A stretch of DNA of 64,000 nucleotides, taken from Ornithobacterium rhinotracheale DSM 15997. GTDB taxonomy: Bacteria > Bacteroidota > Bacteroidia > Flavobacteriales > Weeksellaceae. The stretch spans positions 1,121,501-1,185,500 of the forward strand of contig NC_018016.1 of assembly GCF_000265465.1 (NCBI RefSeq), written 5' to 3'. Shown piece by piece: positions 22,325 to 31,112 of this stretch (positions within the stretch are counted from its first letter, which is position 1; each line of letters starts with the position of its first letter). The position numbers and the translations under genes are program-made. Below the pieces are notes generated by a model, which saw nothing but the letters and a program-made list of their open reading frames with translations, made no database searches and was not told where the DNA came from.

Positions 22325-23935
22325 TTATTCTTTTTTAGGTAGAACCCAAGTTTCCTTCACATCCCAAAAGGCTTTTACATTAATAGGATCTGGATAGATG
22401 TACACAGGTTCTGGTTGTCTGTTTTCTAAAATATTTCCCGTATCGTATCGTTTATTTTTGTTTTCATCTACCCAAATTTGGAAATGGTATTTTTTAGGCG
22501 GAAGAAATTTAAAATCAAACTTAGAATCGGTGGTGTAAATTGAGTAAATCTCCTTGTTAGACGAGTCAAATAATTTTAGCCAAAATGGCGAATCTGGCTT
22601 GTTTTGCAGAATCAACTCCAAATTTCCATAATCACGCTCACGCTTGGTTCCGAAATCAATGGCAACGGTATCATTTTCCTTGCCAAACCAATTGGTGATG
22701 GCTCCTGGCAATAATTCCACTTGGTATTTGCTCTCCCACTGAATCGGGAAATCGATTTGTAATTTTCTATAATTTATTTTTTGAACTGTAAAATCTAAAG
22801 CAACGCTGTCTTTTTTAACCGAAATGAATTTTGTATTAAAAGTATCAATCGGGTAATCGGCACCGATTTGCAATTTCTTGGCAGGTGTCATATCATCAGT
22901 TCCGCCATAGACTTTGAAATTGTATTTAATCGAATTATCGTACAACACCGTCGGGATAGAATCCGTTACAGCATCATGCGTGAGTGTAAACTTCAAACGC
23001 GTGCGTTTGTCTTTAAAATTCGCCTTTTCGGGATTAAAGTACATTTGAAGCGTATCGGAATACTCTCTATGAATTTGCAACAACTCGCCCAAATCATGCG
23101 AAATGGGCTTTACTTCCATTTTCTCAGGATTGCCCGTTACATAGAAATTAATTCGCCCGTAGCCCTCTTGTTTCCCGTCTTGGTAGCGATAGCCTTGCTC
23201 AGGCGTAAAAAGTGCCAAAGTAGGTGCTACGCGAGTGGTTTGGGTATCAATAATTTCACTGGCAAAAGCCATTTTTTCTTGCTTAAGATCTATTTTCACA
23301 TTCGGGACTTTATCCTCAAAGGCTACCAAACGGAATTTCCCTGCTTTTAAATACTTAAATTCGTAGCGATTGGCAGAATCCACTTTGGCGATGTAGTAAG
23401 GCTTTTCCTTAAACACTACCGAATCCGAATAATTTTTGCCCACTTCGTAAAGTGCCACCACAATATCTTTGAGCGGCTCATTGCTCATCATATCCTTTAC
23501 TTCACCCGAAAGCGTTAAAGAATCAATCGTTTTTCCCGTAGAAAAAACATAAGTGAAAAACGAATACGGATTTCCCTCATTATTATCCACGATTGATTTT
23601 CCAAAATTAATGGTATAAGTTGTATTGGGTCTTAGCGTATCATTAAATTTCACTTGCACTTCGCGCGAAGCCGTTCCTGCGGGCAAAAAAGTGGGGGCAG
23701 GCTCTACGGGTGGCGAAATAATGATGTTTTTGGAATAATCTCTTAATTGAACCAACTCATCAAAATACAAATTGATTTCTTTTAATTTAGTCGAGACATT
23801 CGTGCTTAGCGTATCTGGCACCGCACGCACCAGCTTGGGCGGAGTAATGTCTTTGGGACCTCCGCTCGGCGTTCCGCGTTGTGCACACTGCACAAAAAGT
23901 AGAATACTCGCGATGTAGAAAATATACTTTTTCAT
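22325..23935 (-). CDS. Ig-like-domain lipoprotein (536 aa)
   Basis: The signal peptide ends in the lipobox FVQCAQ, followed by RGTPSGGPKDITPPKLVRA. This opening and the next domain (about 35-135: LKEINLYFDELVQL, NTTYTINFGKSIVDNNEGN) are typical of the bacterial Ig-like (Big_5) lipoproteins of Flavobacteriia. The rest is beta-rich, with a C-terminal KYHFQIWVDENKNKRYDTGN segment. It is probably on the outer-membrane surface or in the periplasm. The product's role is unknown. It is the middle gene of a four-gene minus-strand run ending at 21871. Confidence 0.8.
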   Translation of the reverse strand: MKKYIFYIASILLFVQCAQRGTPSGGPKDITPPKLVRAVPDTLSTNVSTKLKEINLYFDELVQLRDYSKNIIISPPVEPAPTFLPAGTASREVQVKFNDTLRPNTTYTINFGKSIVDNNEGNPYSFFTYVFSTGKTIDSLTLSGEVKDMMSNEPLKDIVVALYEVGKNYSDSVVFKEKPYYIAKVDSANRYEFKYLKAGKFRLVAFEDKVPNVKIDLKQEKMAFASEIIDTQTTRVAPTLALFTPEQGYRYQDGKQEGYGRINFYVTGNPEKMEVKPISHDLGELLQIHREYSDTLQMYFNPEKANFKDKRTRLKFTLTHDAVTDSIPTVLYDNSIKYNFKVYGGTDDMTPAKKLQIGADYPIDTFNTKFISVKKDSVALDFTVQKINYRKLQIDFPIQWESKYQVELLPGAITNWFGKENDTVAIDFGTKRERDYGNLELILQNKPDSPFWLKLFDSSNKEIYSIYTTDSKFDFKFLPPKKYHFQIWVDENKNKRYDTGNILENRQPEPVYIYPDPINVKAFWDVKETWVLPKKE

Positions 23936-23938
23936 GAA

Positions 23939-24793
23939 TTATTGAAAAACTTCGTTGAAGGTAAAAATTTCATCTACACGGATGCCACGCTCCGTTTCCT
24001 TGAGTGTTGCCAATTGATTGTTTACATCGTGCTCAAAGGCAAGAAACCAACCATCTTTTAAGGCTTTTTTCAGAAAAATATCTTTTTCGCGCATCGTCAA
24101 AAGCGGACGCGTGTCGTAGCCTGGCACATACACCAATGGCACATGCCCTGCCGTAGGGATTAAATCCGCAGCATAAGCAATGGTCTTTCCCTGATAATGA
24201 ATCACGGGAATCATCTGCTTCTCCGTGTGCCCATCCACACAGATCACTTCAAAACCCAAAGGCGTTTCCGTTAAATAACTATTGGCTTTAGGCTTAAAAA
24301 ACTCTAATTGCCCACTTTCCTGTATTGGAAAAATGTTTTCGGGCAAGAAAGATGCCTTTTCCCTAGGATTAGGTTTTGTTGCCCACTCCCAGTGCTTTTG
24401 ATTCGTCCAGAATTTAGCATTTTTAAACGCAGGCACAAGCTTTTCGCCTTCGCGCTTAATGGCTCCACCGCAATGGTCGAAATGCAAATGCGTAAAAAAC
24501 ACATCGGTAATATCATCTCGATGGAACCCATATTGAGCCAAGGAAGCATCTACGGAATGATCGCCCCAGAGATAATAATAGCTAAAGAACTTTTCCGACT
24601 GCTTATCTCCCATTCCGCAATCAATCAAGACCAAGCGATCGTTGTGCTCAATCAAAAGCGAACGCGTAGCAATATCCACCATGTTATTGGCATCGGCGGG
24701 ATTAGTCTTTTGCCAAATGCTTTTGGGCACCACGCCAAACATGGCTCCGCCGTCTAGTTTTAAATTTCCACATTCTATGGGATATATTTTCAT
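23939..24793 (-). CDS. Metallo-beta-lactamase-fold hydrolase (284 aa)
   Basis: The metal-binding signature THLHFDHCGG (about 100-109) is complete, with a further HTEK-type His (about 190) and DLIPTAGH (about 218). An acidic IDCGMGDKQSE segment leads into the fold. Members include quorum-quenching lactonases, glyoxalase-II-like enzymes and other hydrolases; the substrate cannot be told here. There is no signal peptide, so the enzyme is cytoplasmic. It is 3 bases from the lipoprotein gene. Confidence 0.88.
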   Translation of the reverse strand: MKIYPIECGNLKLDGGAMFGVVPKSIWQKTNPADANNMVDIATRSLLIEHNDRLVLIDCGMGDKQSEKFFSYYYLWGDHSVDASLAQYGFHRDDITDVFFTHLHFDHCGGAIKREGEKLVPAFKNAKFWTNQKHWEWATKPNPREKASFLPENIFPIQESGQLEFFKPKANSYLTETPLGFEVICVDGHTEKQMIPVIHYQGKTIAYAADLIPTAGHVPLVYVPGYDTRPLLTMREKDIFLKKALKDGWFLAFEHDVNNQLATLKETERGIRVDEIFTFNEVFQ

Positions 24794-24820
24794 GAAAAGT
24801 CTTTTATTTATGATTTTAAA

Positions 24821-25186
24821 TTATTCAAAAAATTCGTTGTCGCGCTCTAGCATCAAGATATCATCTTGTGCCACTACATAATATTTTTCGTCGCGATACA
24901 TAATCTCGTAGGCTTCGCTAAGCACAAAAAGAGCCGTATCGCCCTCTTGCGCCTGCAAGGGCATATATGTCAATCTTTCTTCTTGAGATTTCCACTCGTC
25001 GTCGATACCATCAGACGGGATTGGATAACCCGGCCCCACCGCCACGATGGTGCCCGATTGGATTTTCTCTTTCTCTTGCACACCTGGTGGCAAATACAAT
25101 CCAGATTTGGTTTTATTGGGTGCAGAACTAGGCTTAATCAGCACACGATCGCCCACCATGATTAGATTTCTCACTTTCGTTTGCAT
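24821..25186 (-). CDS. GroES-like Cpn10-family protein (121 aa)
   Basis: The protein has the Cpn10 barrel signature: VGDRVLIKPSS, the mobile-loop-like stretch NKTKSGLYLPPG, then GTIVAVGPGYP. The C-terminal half is VLSEAYEIMYRDEKYYVVAQDDILMLE. It is longer than classical GroES (about 95 residues) because of an insert, and no groEL gene is beside it, so it is probably an accessory co-chaperonin-like paralogue rather than the main GroES. It is 27 bases from the hydrolase gene, in the same direction. Confidence 0.85.
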   Translation of the reverse strand: MQTKVRNLIMVGDRVLIKPSSAPNKTKSGLYLPPGVQEKEKIQSGTIVAVGPGYPIPSDGIDDEWKSQEERLTYMPLQAQEGDTALFVLSEAYEIMYRDEKYYVVAQDDILMLERDNEFFE

Positions 25187-25483
25187 AATTGCAAAGTTAA
25201 TAGAAATATCAAATACTTCTACATTTTGTCTAATGGATTGATTTTATATTCTATCCGTTTTATTTTTCTAACTTGAAAATACTTTTAAAAAATAAAATTT
25301 TAAACGGATATAAATGTTAAAAAAATTGCATAAGATGACATTTATCGTATTTTTGTCACAATAGCTAAAACCAACAACTTTTAGCCAAAAAAATAGCTAA
25401 AAATCGGTTTTTTCGAACATTTTTAGCTCTACTTAAGTCTAAAAAAAACACTAAAAAATTAAATTTTAAATACTAAAAAAATC
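25187..25483 (+). promoter_or_regulatory. Intergenic region with promoter and long structured 5' leader of the GLPGLI gene
   Basis: A box TATTTTTG at 25348-25355 with TTG 19 bases upstream marks the promoter; transcription would start near 25362, leaving about 120 bases before the ATG. The leader has several TAGCTAAAA/TTTTAGC elements; AGCTAAAAAT at 25395-25404 and ATTTTTAGCT at 25419-25428 form a perfect 10-bp stem. No ORF is seen in it. Confidence 0.5.
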
Positions 25484-26251
25484 ATGAAAAAATTATTTTC
25501 CATCTTCAGTTTGCTAGCATTCTTGTTTGTTTTTGGACAAGAAACAACCGAAAATCTTGTAATACACTACCAATCAATTGTGAAAATAGACCTGCCCGCC
25601 ATTTTAAAAAACGTGCCTGAGCAATACCGCGCCCAAACCGAAGCCATGCTAAAAGCCGAAGCAGAAAAGGGCATTACAGTCGATTACACACTGAAAACCA
25701 ATGGACAAAAATCAATATTTTCTTTAGACGAGAAAATCGATAATTCGCAAACACAGGGCGGAATAATTGCCATGCAAATCAAAATGGCAGATAAAGAACC
25801 TTTCTTTAAAAATATAAAAGAAGGCTACTACAAAAAGGGATTTAGCGTTCCAAGCTTGCCTCAATATTTAATCAAAGATAGTTTAAACACGATTAAATGG
25901 GAGCTTACACGCGAAAAATCTCAGGTTTTGGGCTACGAAGTGCGCAAGGCGGTTGGCGAAAAAGATGGACAAAAATTCATCGTTTGGTATGCACCTAAAT
26001 TGAATATCAAAGACGGACCAAACATTCTTTCGGGCTTGCCTGGATTGGTATTAAAAGCTGAAATGTCTAATCCAAAACAAGGTATAGATGTAACGATGAC
26101 TGCCGTGAAAATCGACATCAGCGAAACAGAACTTAATATTGAAGAGCCAAACAAAGGCAAAGTGGTTACCGAAAAAGAATTTGAAGCCGAAATGAAAGCC
26201 CTGCAAGAAAAAGTGCAAAAAATGATGGGCGGCGGCGTAGATTCTGAATAA
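25484..26251 (+). CDS. GLPGLI family exported protein (255 aa)
   Basis: A signal peptide (about 1-18, ending near FGQ) is followed by a GLPGLI-family protein; the name-giving motif appears as LSGLPGLVLKAEM at about 184-196. The family is restricted largely to Bacteroidota, secreted or periplasmic, of unknown biochemistry, and is repeatedly found next to TonB-receptor-like outer-membrane proteins. Just such a gene follows, 82 bases later across a hairpin terminator. Residues EYEKEFEAEMKALQEKVQKM-like at the C-terminus form a short helix. Confidence 0.85.
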   Translation: MKKLFSIFSLLAFLFVFGQETTENLVIHYQSIVKIDLPAILKNVPEQYRAQTEAMLKAEAEKGITVDYTLKTNGQKSIFSLDEKIDNSQTQGGIIAMQIKMADKEPFFKNIKEGYYKKGFSVPSLPQYLIKDSLNTIKWELTREKSQVLGYEVRKAVGEKDGQKFIVWYAPKLNIKDGPNILSGLPGLVLKAEMSNPKQGIDVTMTAVKIDISETELNIEEPNKGKVVTEKEFEAEMKALQEKVQKMMGGGVDSE

Positions 26252-26282
26252 ATTGAATTAAAAAAACAACACTCCATTTACA

Positions 26283-26315
26283 ATCACCGAAAAATGTATT
26301 TTTCGGTGATTTTTT
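26283..26315 (+). terminator. Intergenic terminator between the GLPGLI gene and the receptor gene
   Basis: A 12-bp stem ATCACCGAAAAA/TTTTTCGGTGAT followed by five T. It separates two functionally linked genes, so it may act as a partial attenuator. Confidence 0.75.
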
Positions 26316-26333
26316 ACACTTAACAACATCTCT

Positions 26334-28997
26334 ATGAAAAAAACATTCCTATTTTTTGTCCTGCTAAGTAACTTTTGGGCAATGGCACAAGAGCAAACTT
26401 GTACCTATCGTGGTATATTACTGGATTCGCTCAGTCTTCCTGTAATTGACGCTTCGATTTCTGCTTTTGACGCAAAAAATCAATCGGCGGGCTACACTTT
26501 CTCGGACAAAAATGGGGAGTTTAAATTAGATATGCCATGCGGCAAAAAATATGAACTCGAGATCGAGCACCTCAACTATAAATCCAAAATCGTGAAAGTT
26601 GATTTGCAAAAATCTATGAGAGAGAAAATTTCGATGGCGACAAGTAGCGTGGGACTCAAAGAAATCGTGGCGCAAGGCGTGCAGCCCATCACCATAAAGG
26701 GCGATACCATAGAATACGACGCAGCTTCTTTTAAATCAGGAACGGAAGAAAATTTAGAAGATATTCTCAAAAAATTGCCAGGGCTTTCGGTGGAAGACGG
26801 AAAGATTTACTACCAAGGCAAAGAGATGAAATCCATCAAGGTAGAAGGACGCGAAATCTTTGGTGGAAATCAGAAATTGGTGACCAAAAATTTACCATCG
26901 GATGCGGTGAGCAAAGTGCAATTGAACAAGAAATTTAAATCCAATCCTTTTGCCAATTCCGTTCAGGCAGATGAAGATTTTGAGCTAAATATCGTGCTCG
27001 AAGAAAATAAGAAAAATTTGGTTTTTGGGAATGCTACCATTGGGGGCGATGCGCACAAGCACACGGATTTGCAGGAAAAGCTTTTTTATTTTTCTAAAAA
27101 GACCGACGCCACGCTCATCAGCGACTACAATACTTATGGCAAAGAAGTTTTCACCTCGTCCGATTATTTTCAATTTTTGGGCGGAAATTCTGAGTTTAAT
27201 TCCGAAGGTGGCACTTCCTCGCTGCGCAATGCAATGGGCAATGTTTCGTTTAACACAGATGACAATGCGAGCATTACACGCAATTTCCTTTCGGCAGGAA
27301 ACTTGGGCTACCAACCGAACAAAAATCTGAATATTAGCGGATTTGCCATGGGAACGCAAAATTCTGTGGAATATAATTCTACCAGCGAACGATTGTATCC
27401 TAATTTTGAGCAAAAGGATTTAAACCAAAATCATCAAAAAATCTTCGCTTTTATTTCAAGGTTAAATGTAGAATACATTTCGCCTAAAAACCTTTTGGTT
27501 AAATACCGCGTGAATTTTAATCTACAAAATGCCGAAAACAATACGCGTACTTCATCTTTCATTAATCAAGAAGAGAATCCGAGCGTTTTTAGAAACACCC
27601 AAAACAAGCGCGACAATGCCGTGGTGAACCAAAAATTGAGTTTAATCAAAAAAATTAAACAAGATGACAATCTTGGCTTTTACTTTTCGCACATTTATCA
27701 AAAGGAAACGCCAACGATAGATTTATCTTCGAGCGCGGCGTCGTTTGGTTCTATTTTTAATTTAATGCCACAAAATAAGGCGTATCAATTAAACCAAAAT
27801 AAAAATTTTAAATCCAATACATTTCAGTTTTTAAGCATTTACAATCATTTGCTTACCAATAAGAGCAATTTGCGTTTAAAACTGGGTGCCAATTATACGC
27901 TGCAAGATTTAAACAATCAGCTAAAGAGCTATGAACGAATTTTAAATAATGATAAAATTCTGGGCAATTCGGATTTTAATTTTCAAGAGTATTATGCCGA
28001 CGCTTCGTACAAAAGAGTGTTTTTTAATCGTAAATTATCTTTCACAGCGGGGCTTACGCTTAATTATTTTAACTCAGAGAATAAGCCTGAAAATGCTCCA
28101 AACAATCAGCTGTCTAAAACGAATTTTCTCCCGCATTTTGAGATTAAATACCGAATCAATAATTTCAACGATATAGGCGTGGAGTATGATAACGATATCC
28201 AAGTGCCAAGCATCAACGAATGGACGCCTGGCTATGCTGTGCAAAGTTACTTTAGTTTATATGAAGGCAATCCTTCGCTAGGCATTGTGAAGAATCAAAA
28301 AATTAACCTTAGGTATAATTACTACAATGCTTTTAATTTCATGCATTTACACATCGGCGGGGGCTACAACCGCATCAAAGAGGGCATTAAAGTAAAAGGC
28401 GTGTTCGACGGACAAAACCAAATTTCGACGGCTTTTAATGCTGATTTCCCCGACGAGATTTGGTCGGCAAGATTCTTTAGCTCTAAACGATTTTCAAAAC
28501 TTTATTCATTAAAAATCAACGGAAATTACAGCCACAGCACTTACCAATCGGTGAGCAACAACATCAGCTACAAAGCCCAATCGCAAAACCATAACTACAA
28601 AATTAACAACACCTTTAAGTGGAACAAAAAATTGGAGATTTCGCTTGGGGCAGATGCAAGTTTTAGTCAATATAAATTATCAAACAGAGATAATAAATTT
28701 AGTAATCTTACGCCTTTTGCCGAAGCGGCAGTTGCCATAACCGATAAGATTTTGTTCAAAACCGAATATAGCTATTTTAAACAATGGCAAGATGGCAAAA
28801 ACATCAACGATTTTCAGGGATTGGACGCGTCGCTACGCATAAAACCAGCGAAGAAAACCTACATCAATTTCATTGCTGGGAATTTGCTCAACGACAAAAC
28901 TATCGTGAGCAACGGGTTCAATGATTTTTACACCTATGTCTTTACCAAAGAAACTTTGGGACGATATTTCTTGGTGCAAGTGCGCTACAAATTCTAA
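26334..28997 (+). CDS. TonB-dependent-receptor-like outer-membrane protein (887 aa)
   Basis: The order of parts is: signal peptide (about 1-19), a carboxypeptidase-regulatory-like beta-sandwich (about 22-100: GILLDSLSLPVIDASISAF, GYTFSDKNGEFKLDM), a plug-like domain (about 105-210: NLEDILKKLPGLSVEDGKIYYQGKEMKS in style), and a C-terminal beta-barrel of many aromatic-ended strands, ending YFLVQVRYKF. No canonical TonB box is recognised, and this subfamily often lacks one. It is paired with the GLPGLI gene. A paralogous pair lies at 35647-39090. Confidence 0.85.
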   Translation: MKKTFLFFVLLSNFWAMAQEQTCTYRGILLDSLSLPVIDASISAFDAKNQSAGYTFSDKNGEFKLDMPCGKKYELEIEHLNYKSKIVKVDLQKSMREKISMATSSVGLKEIVAQGVQPITIKGDTIEYDAASFKSGTEENLEDILKKLPGLSVEDGKIYYQGKEMKSIKVEGREIFGGNQKLVTKNLPSDAVSKVQLNKKFKSNPFANSVQADEDFELNIVLEENKKNLVFGNATIGGDAHKHTDLQEKLFYFSKKTDATLISDYNTYGKEVFTSSDYFQFLGGNSEFNSEGGTSSLRNAMGNVSFNTDDNASITRNFLSAGNLGYQPNKNLNISGFAMGTQNSVEYNSTSERLYPNFEQKDLNQNHQKIFAFISRLNVEYISPKNLLVKYRVNFNLQNAENNTRTSSFINQEENPSVFRNTQNKRDNAVVNQKLSLIKKIKQDDNLGFYFSHIYQKETPTIDLSSSAASFGSIFNLMPQNKAYQLNQNKNFKSNTFQFLSIYNHLLTNKSNLRLKLGANYTLQDLNNQLKSYERILNNDKILGNSDFNFQEYYADASYKRVFFNRKLSFTAGLTLNYFNSENKPENAPNNQLSKTNFLPHFEIKYRINNFNDIGVEYDNDIQVPSINEWTPGYAVQSYFSLYEGNPSLGIVKNQKINLRYNYYNAFNFMHLHIGGGYNRIKEGIKVKGVFDGQNQISTAFNADFPDEIWSARFFSSKRFSKLYSLKINGNYSHSTYQSVSNNISYKAQSQNHNYKINNTFKWNKKLEISLGADASFSQYKLSNRDNKFSNLTPFAEAAVAITDKILFKTEYSYFKQWQDGKNINDFQGLDASLRIKPAKKTYINFIAGNLLNDKTIVSNGFNDFYTYVFTKETLGRYFLVQVRYKF

Positions 28998-29003
28998 TTT
29001 AAG

Positions 29004-29210
29004 CTATTTTTTGAGCAAAAGTCTAAGGCTACGAATGACGAAATAAATCAGCACCACGACGAGCAGAAAGAAAGCTAAGCCTTCAAAAGTAATCACTCCA
29101 TCGGCGAGATTTTGTCTAAAAATGGGATAATAATCTATGATGTCCTTGGCATAATAAAGTGCCAAAACCAAAGTCATAATTTCGATAAAATCTCTGATTG
29201 ATTTTTTCAT
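29004..29210 (-). CDS. Two-helix small membrane protein (68 aa)
   Basis: Two hydrophobic segments (about 10-28 and 44-61) are joined by a loop with NLADGVITFEG; a basic tail ends the protein (RSLRLLLKK). The protein is probably in the inner membrane. It overlaps no gene, converging with the receptor gene 7 bases away. The family is unknown. Confidence 0.55.
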   Translation of the reverse strand: MKKSIRDFIEIMTLVLALYYAKDIIDYYPIFRQNLADGVITFEGLAFFLLVVVLIYFVIRSLRLLLKK

Positions 29211-29225
29211 AATGGGAGTAAAATT

Positions 29226-29266
29226 AAAAACGCCTAAATTGTTGGCTCAATTTAAGCGTTTTTTTT
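29226..29266 (-). terminator. Terminator after the M20 dipeptidase gene
   Basis: AAACGCCTAAATTG and CAATTTAAGCGTTT form a long stem with a bulge; T runs on both sides make it potentially bidirectional. Confidence 0.7.
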
Positions 29267-29294
29267 CATTTAGAATATAAATTCGGGGAAATTA

Positions 29295-30680
29295 TTATTT
29301 TTCTTCGGTATAGAATTTATAAAAATACGGAATGGTCTCGATGCCTTTGTAGAAATTAAACAGACCATAATTTTCATTTGGAGAATGAATTACATCTGAA
29401 TTTAATCCAAAACCAAGTAAAACCGATTTACTTTCAAGCTCTTTTTCAAAAAGGGCAACAATCGGAATACTTCCTCCGCTTCTGAACGGCACCGCCTCTT
29501 TGCCATAAGTTTCGGTCAAAGCTTTTTTAGCAGCTAAATAGCCTTTATCGGTAATTGGCAACACATATGCCCAGCCTCCGTGATGGAAATTACATTTCAC
29601 ACGCACAGAACTCGGTGCGATTTGTTCAAAATATTGTTTAAACAATTCTGCGATTTTTTCAGGATTTTGGTCAGGCACCAAACGCATTGAAATTTTAGCA
29701 AAAGCCTTGGCAGGAATCACAGTTTTTGCCCCTTCGCCAATGTAGCCACCCCACATACCGTTTACATCCAAGCTTGGGCGAATCGAAGTGCGCTCGTTTG
29801 TTGAATAGCCGTCTTCTCCCATGATGTCCTGAATTTTGATTTGCTTTTTGTAGTCTTCCAAATCAAACGGAACTTTTGCCATTTCGGCACGCTCTTCGGC
29901 ACTGATTTCTTCTACCTCATCATAAAACCCTGGGATGGCAATTTTCCCGTTTTCGTCGTGCAATTGCCCAATCATTTTAGACAAAACATTCAGCGGATTT
30001 GGCACTGCTCCACCATACACCCCAGAGTGCATATCACGATTAGCTCCTTCCACTTCTACTTCCACATAGCAAAGTCCGCGCAGCCCGACACAAATCGACG
30101 GCACATCTTTGGCAACCATGCTGGTATCCGAAATTAGGATAATATCGTTTTTAAGTCTTTCTTTTTCTACCTTAATGAATTTAGCCAAGCTCTCTGAGCC
30201 CACTTCTTCCTCGCCTTCAATCATAAATTTCACATTACAAGGCAATTCATCGTTTTGAATCATAGCTTCTATCGCCTTAACATGCATAAAGAATTGCCCT
30301 TTGTCGTCGGCAGAGCCACGCGCAAAAATCGCACCTTCTGGATGCACTTCGGTTTTCTTGATTACGGGCTCAAACGGCTCAGATTCCCATAAATCCAACG
30401 GATCTGGTGGCTGCACATCATAGTGCCCATACACCAAAACGGTAGGCAAATTAGCATCTACGATTTTTTCGCCATACACAATGGGATTTCCATCGGTAGG
30501 GCAAACTTCTACATTATCCACGCCAGCAGCACGCAGAAACTCGGCAGTCTTGTCTGCGGTGGCTAAAACATCTTTTTTATACGCCGAATCGGCACTGATA
30601 GACGGAATTCTAAGCAATTCAAATAGCTCTTCAAGAAAGCGTTCTTTGTTTGCCTGAATGTATTCTTGTGTTTTTTTCAT
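29295..30680 (-). CDS. M20-family dipeptidase
   Basis: The 461-residue zinc peptidase shows the M20 set: VYGHYDVQPPDPLDLWES (about 84-101), ADDKGQF (about 124-130), and GEEEVGSESL (about 154-163), with the lid domain from about 200 (CYVEVEVEGANRDMHSGVYGG). The extended first motif with PLDLWES is typical of the carnosine-dipeptidase-like branch, which hydrolyses dipeptides in the cytoplasm. There is no signal peptide. It is transcribed alone, away from the tRNA-Arg gene. Confidence 0.92.
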   Translation of the reverse strand: MKKTQEYIQANKERFLEELFELLRIPSISADSAYKKDVLATADKTAEFLRAAGVDNVEVCPTDGNPIVYGEKIVDANLPTVLVYGHYDVQPPDPLDLWESEPFEPVIKKTEVHPEGAIFARGSADDKGQFFMHVKAIEAMIQNDELPCNVKFMIEGEEEVGSESLAKFIKVEKERLKNDIILISDTSMVAKDVPSICVGLRGLCYVEVEVEGANRDMHSGVYGGAVPNPLNVLSKMIGQLHDENGKIAIPGFYDEVEEISAEERAEMAKVPFDLEDYKKQIKIQDIMGEDGYSTNERTSIRPSLDVNGMWGGYIGEGAKTVIPAKAFAKISMRLVPDQNPEKIAELFKQYFEQIAPSSVRVKCNFHHGGWAYVLPITDKGYLAAKKALTETYGKEAVPFRSGGSIPIVALFEKELESKSVLLGFGLNSDVIHSPNENYGLFNFYKGIETIPYFYKFYTEEK

Positions 30681-30819
30681 GATTAAAAAAATGATATTTT
30701 GGCTATTTTTCAGCCTTAAAATTTACACTAAATGAGTGTATAAAGGTACGCAATCGATGCGAAAAATAAAAATTTCGGATTTTTTATGGCTAAATTCTTG
30801 TTGGGTTTCAAAAAATTTG

Positions 30820-30827
30820 TATATTTG
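30820..30827 (+). promoter_or_regulatory. Promoter of tRNA-Arg (TTG-N19-TATATTTG)
   Basis: TTG at 30798-30800 with a 19-base spacer to TATATTTG. Confidence 0.7.
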
Positions 30828-30839
30828 CACACTCAAATC

Positions 30840-30913
30840 GGCCACGTAGCTCAATTGGATAGAGCGTCAGATTACGGCTCTGAAGGTTGAGGGTTCGACT
30901 CCTTCCGTGGTCA
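30840..30913 (+). tRNA. tRNA-Arg(ACG)
   Basis: Acceptor GGCCACG/CGTGGTC, anticodon stem TCAGA/TCTGA with loop TTACGGC (anticodon ACG, read as ICG), T loop TTCGACT. CCA is not encoded. Confidence 0.93.
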
Positions 30914-30915
30914 CA

Positions 30916-30949
30916 GAAGCCTTTTCGCAGTTTGCGAAGAGGCTTTTTT
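30916..30949 (+). terminator. Terminator of tRNA-Arg
   Basis: AAGCC-TTTTCGC pairs with GCGAAGA-GGCTT, followed by a T run. Confidence 0.8.
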
Positions 30950-31112
30950 GTTTTCCAAAAATTCCTTTTTTGAATGATTTTTTAGCCAAAATACTCTCTC
31001 AACGCACCGTTTCTCTAGCCTCTCCCCTATTTTTGGTTTGAAATTTGCCTTTCTTTATACCCAAAAAAGAAAAAACTTAAGTATATTCGTTTTTCAGAAT
31101 CAAATTTAAACT

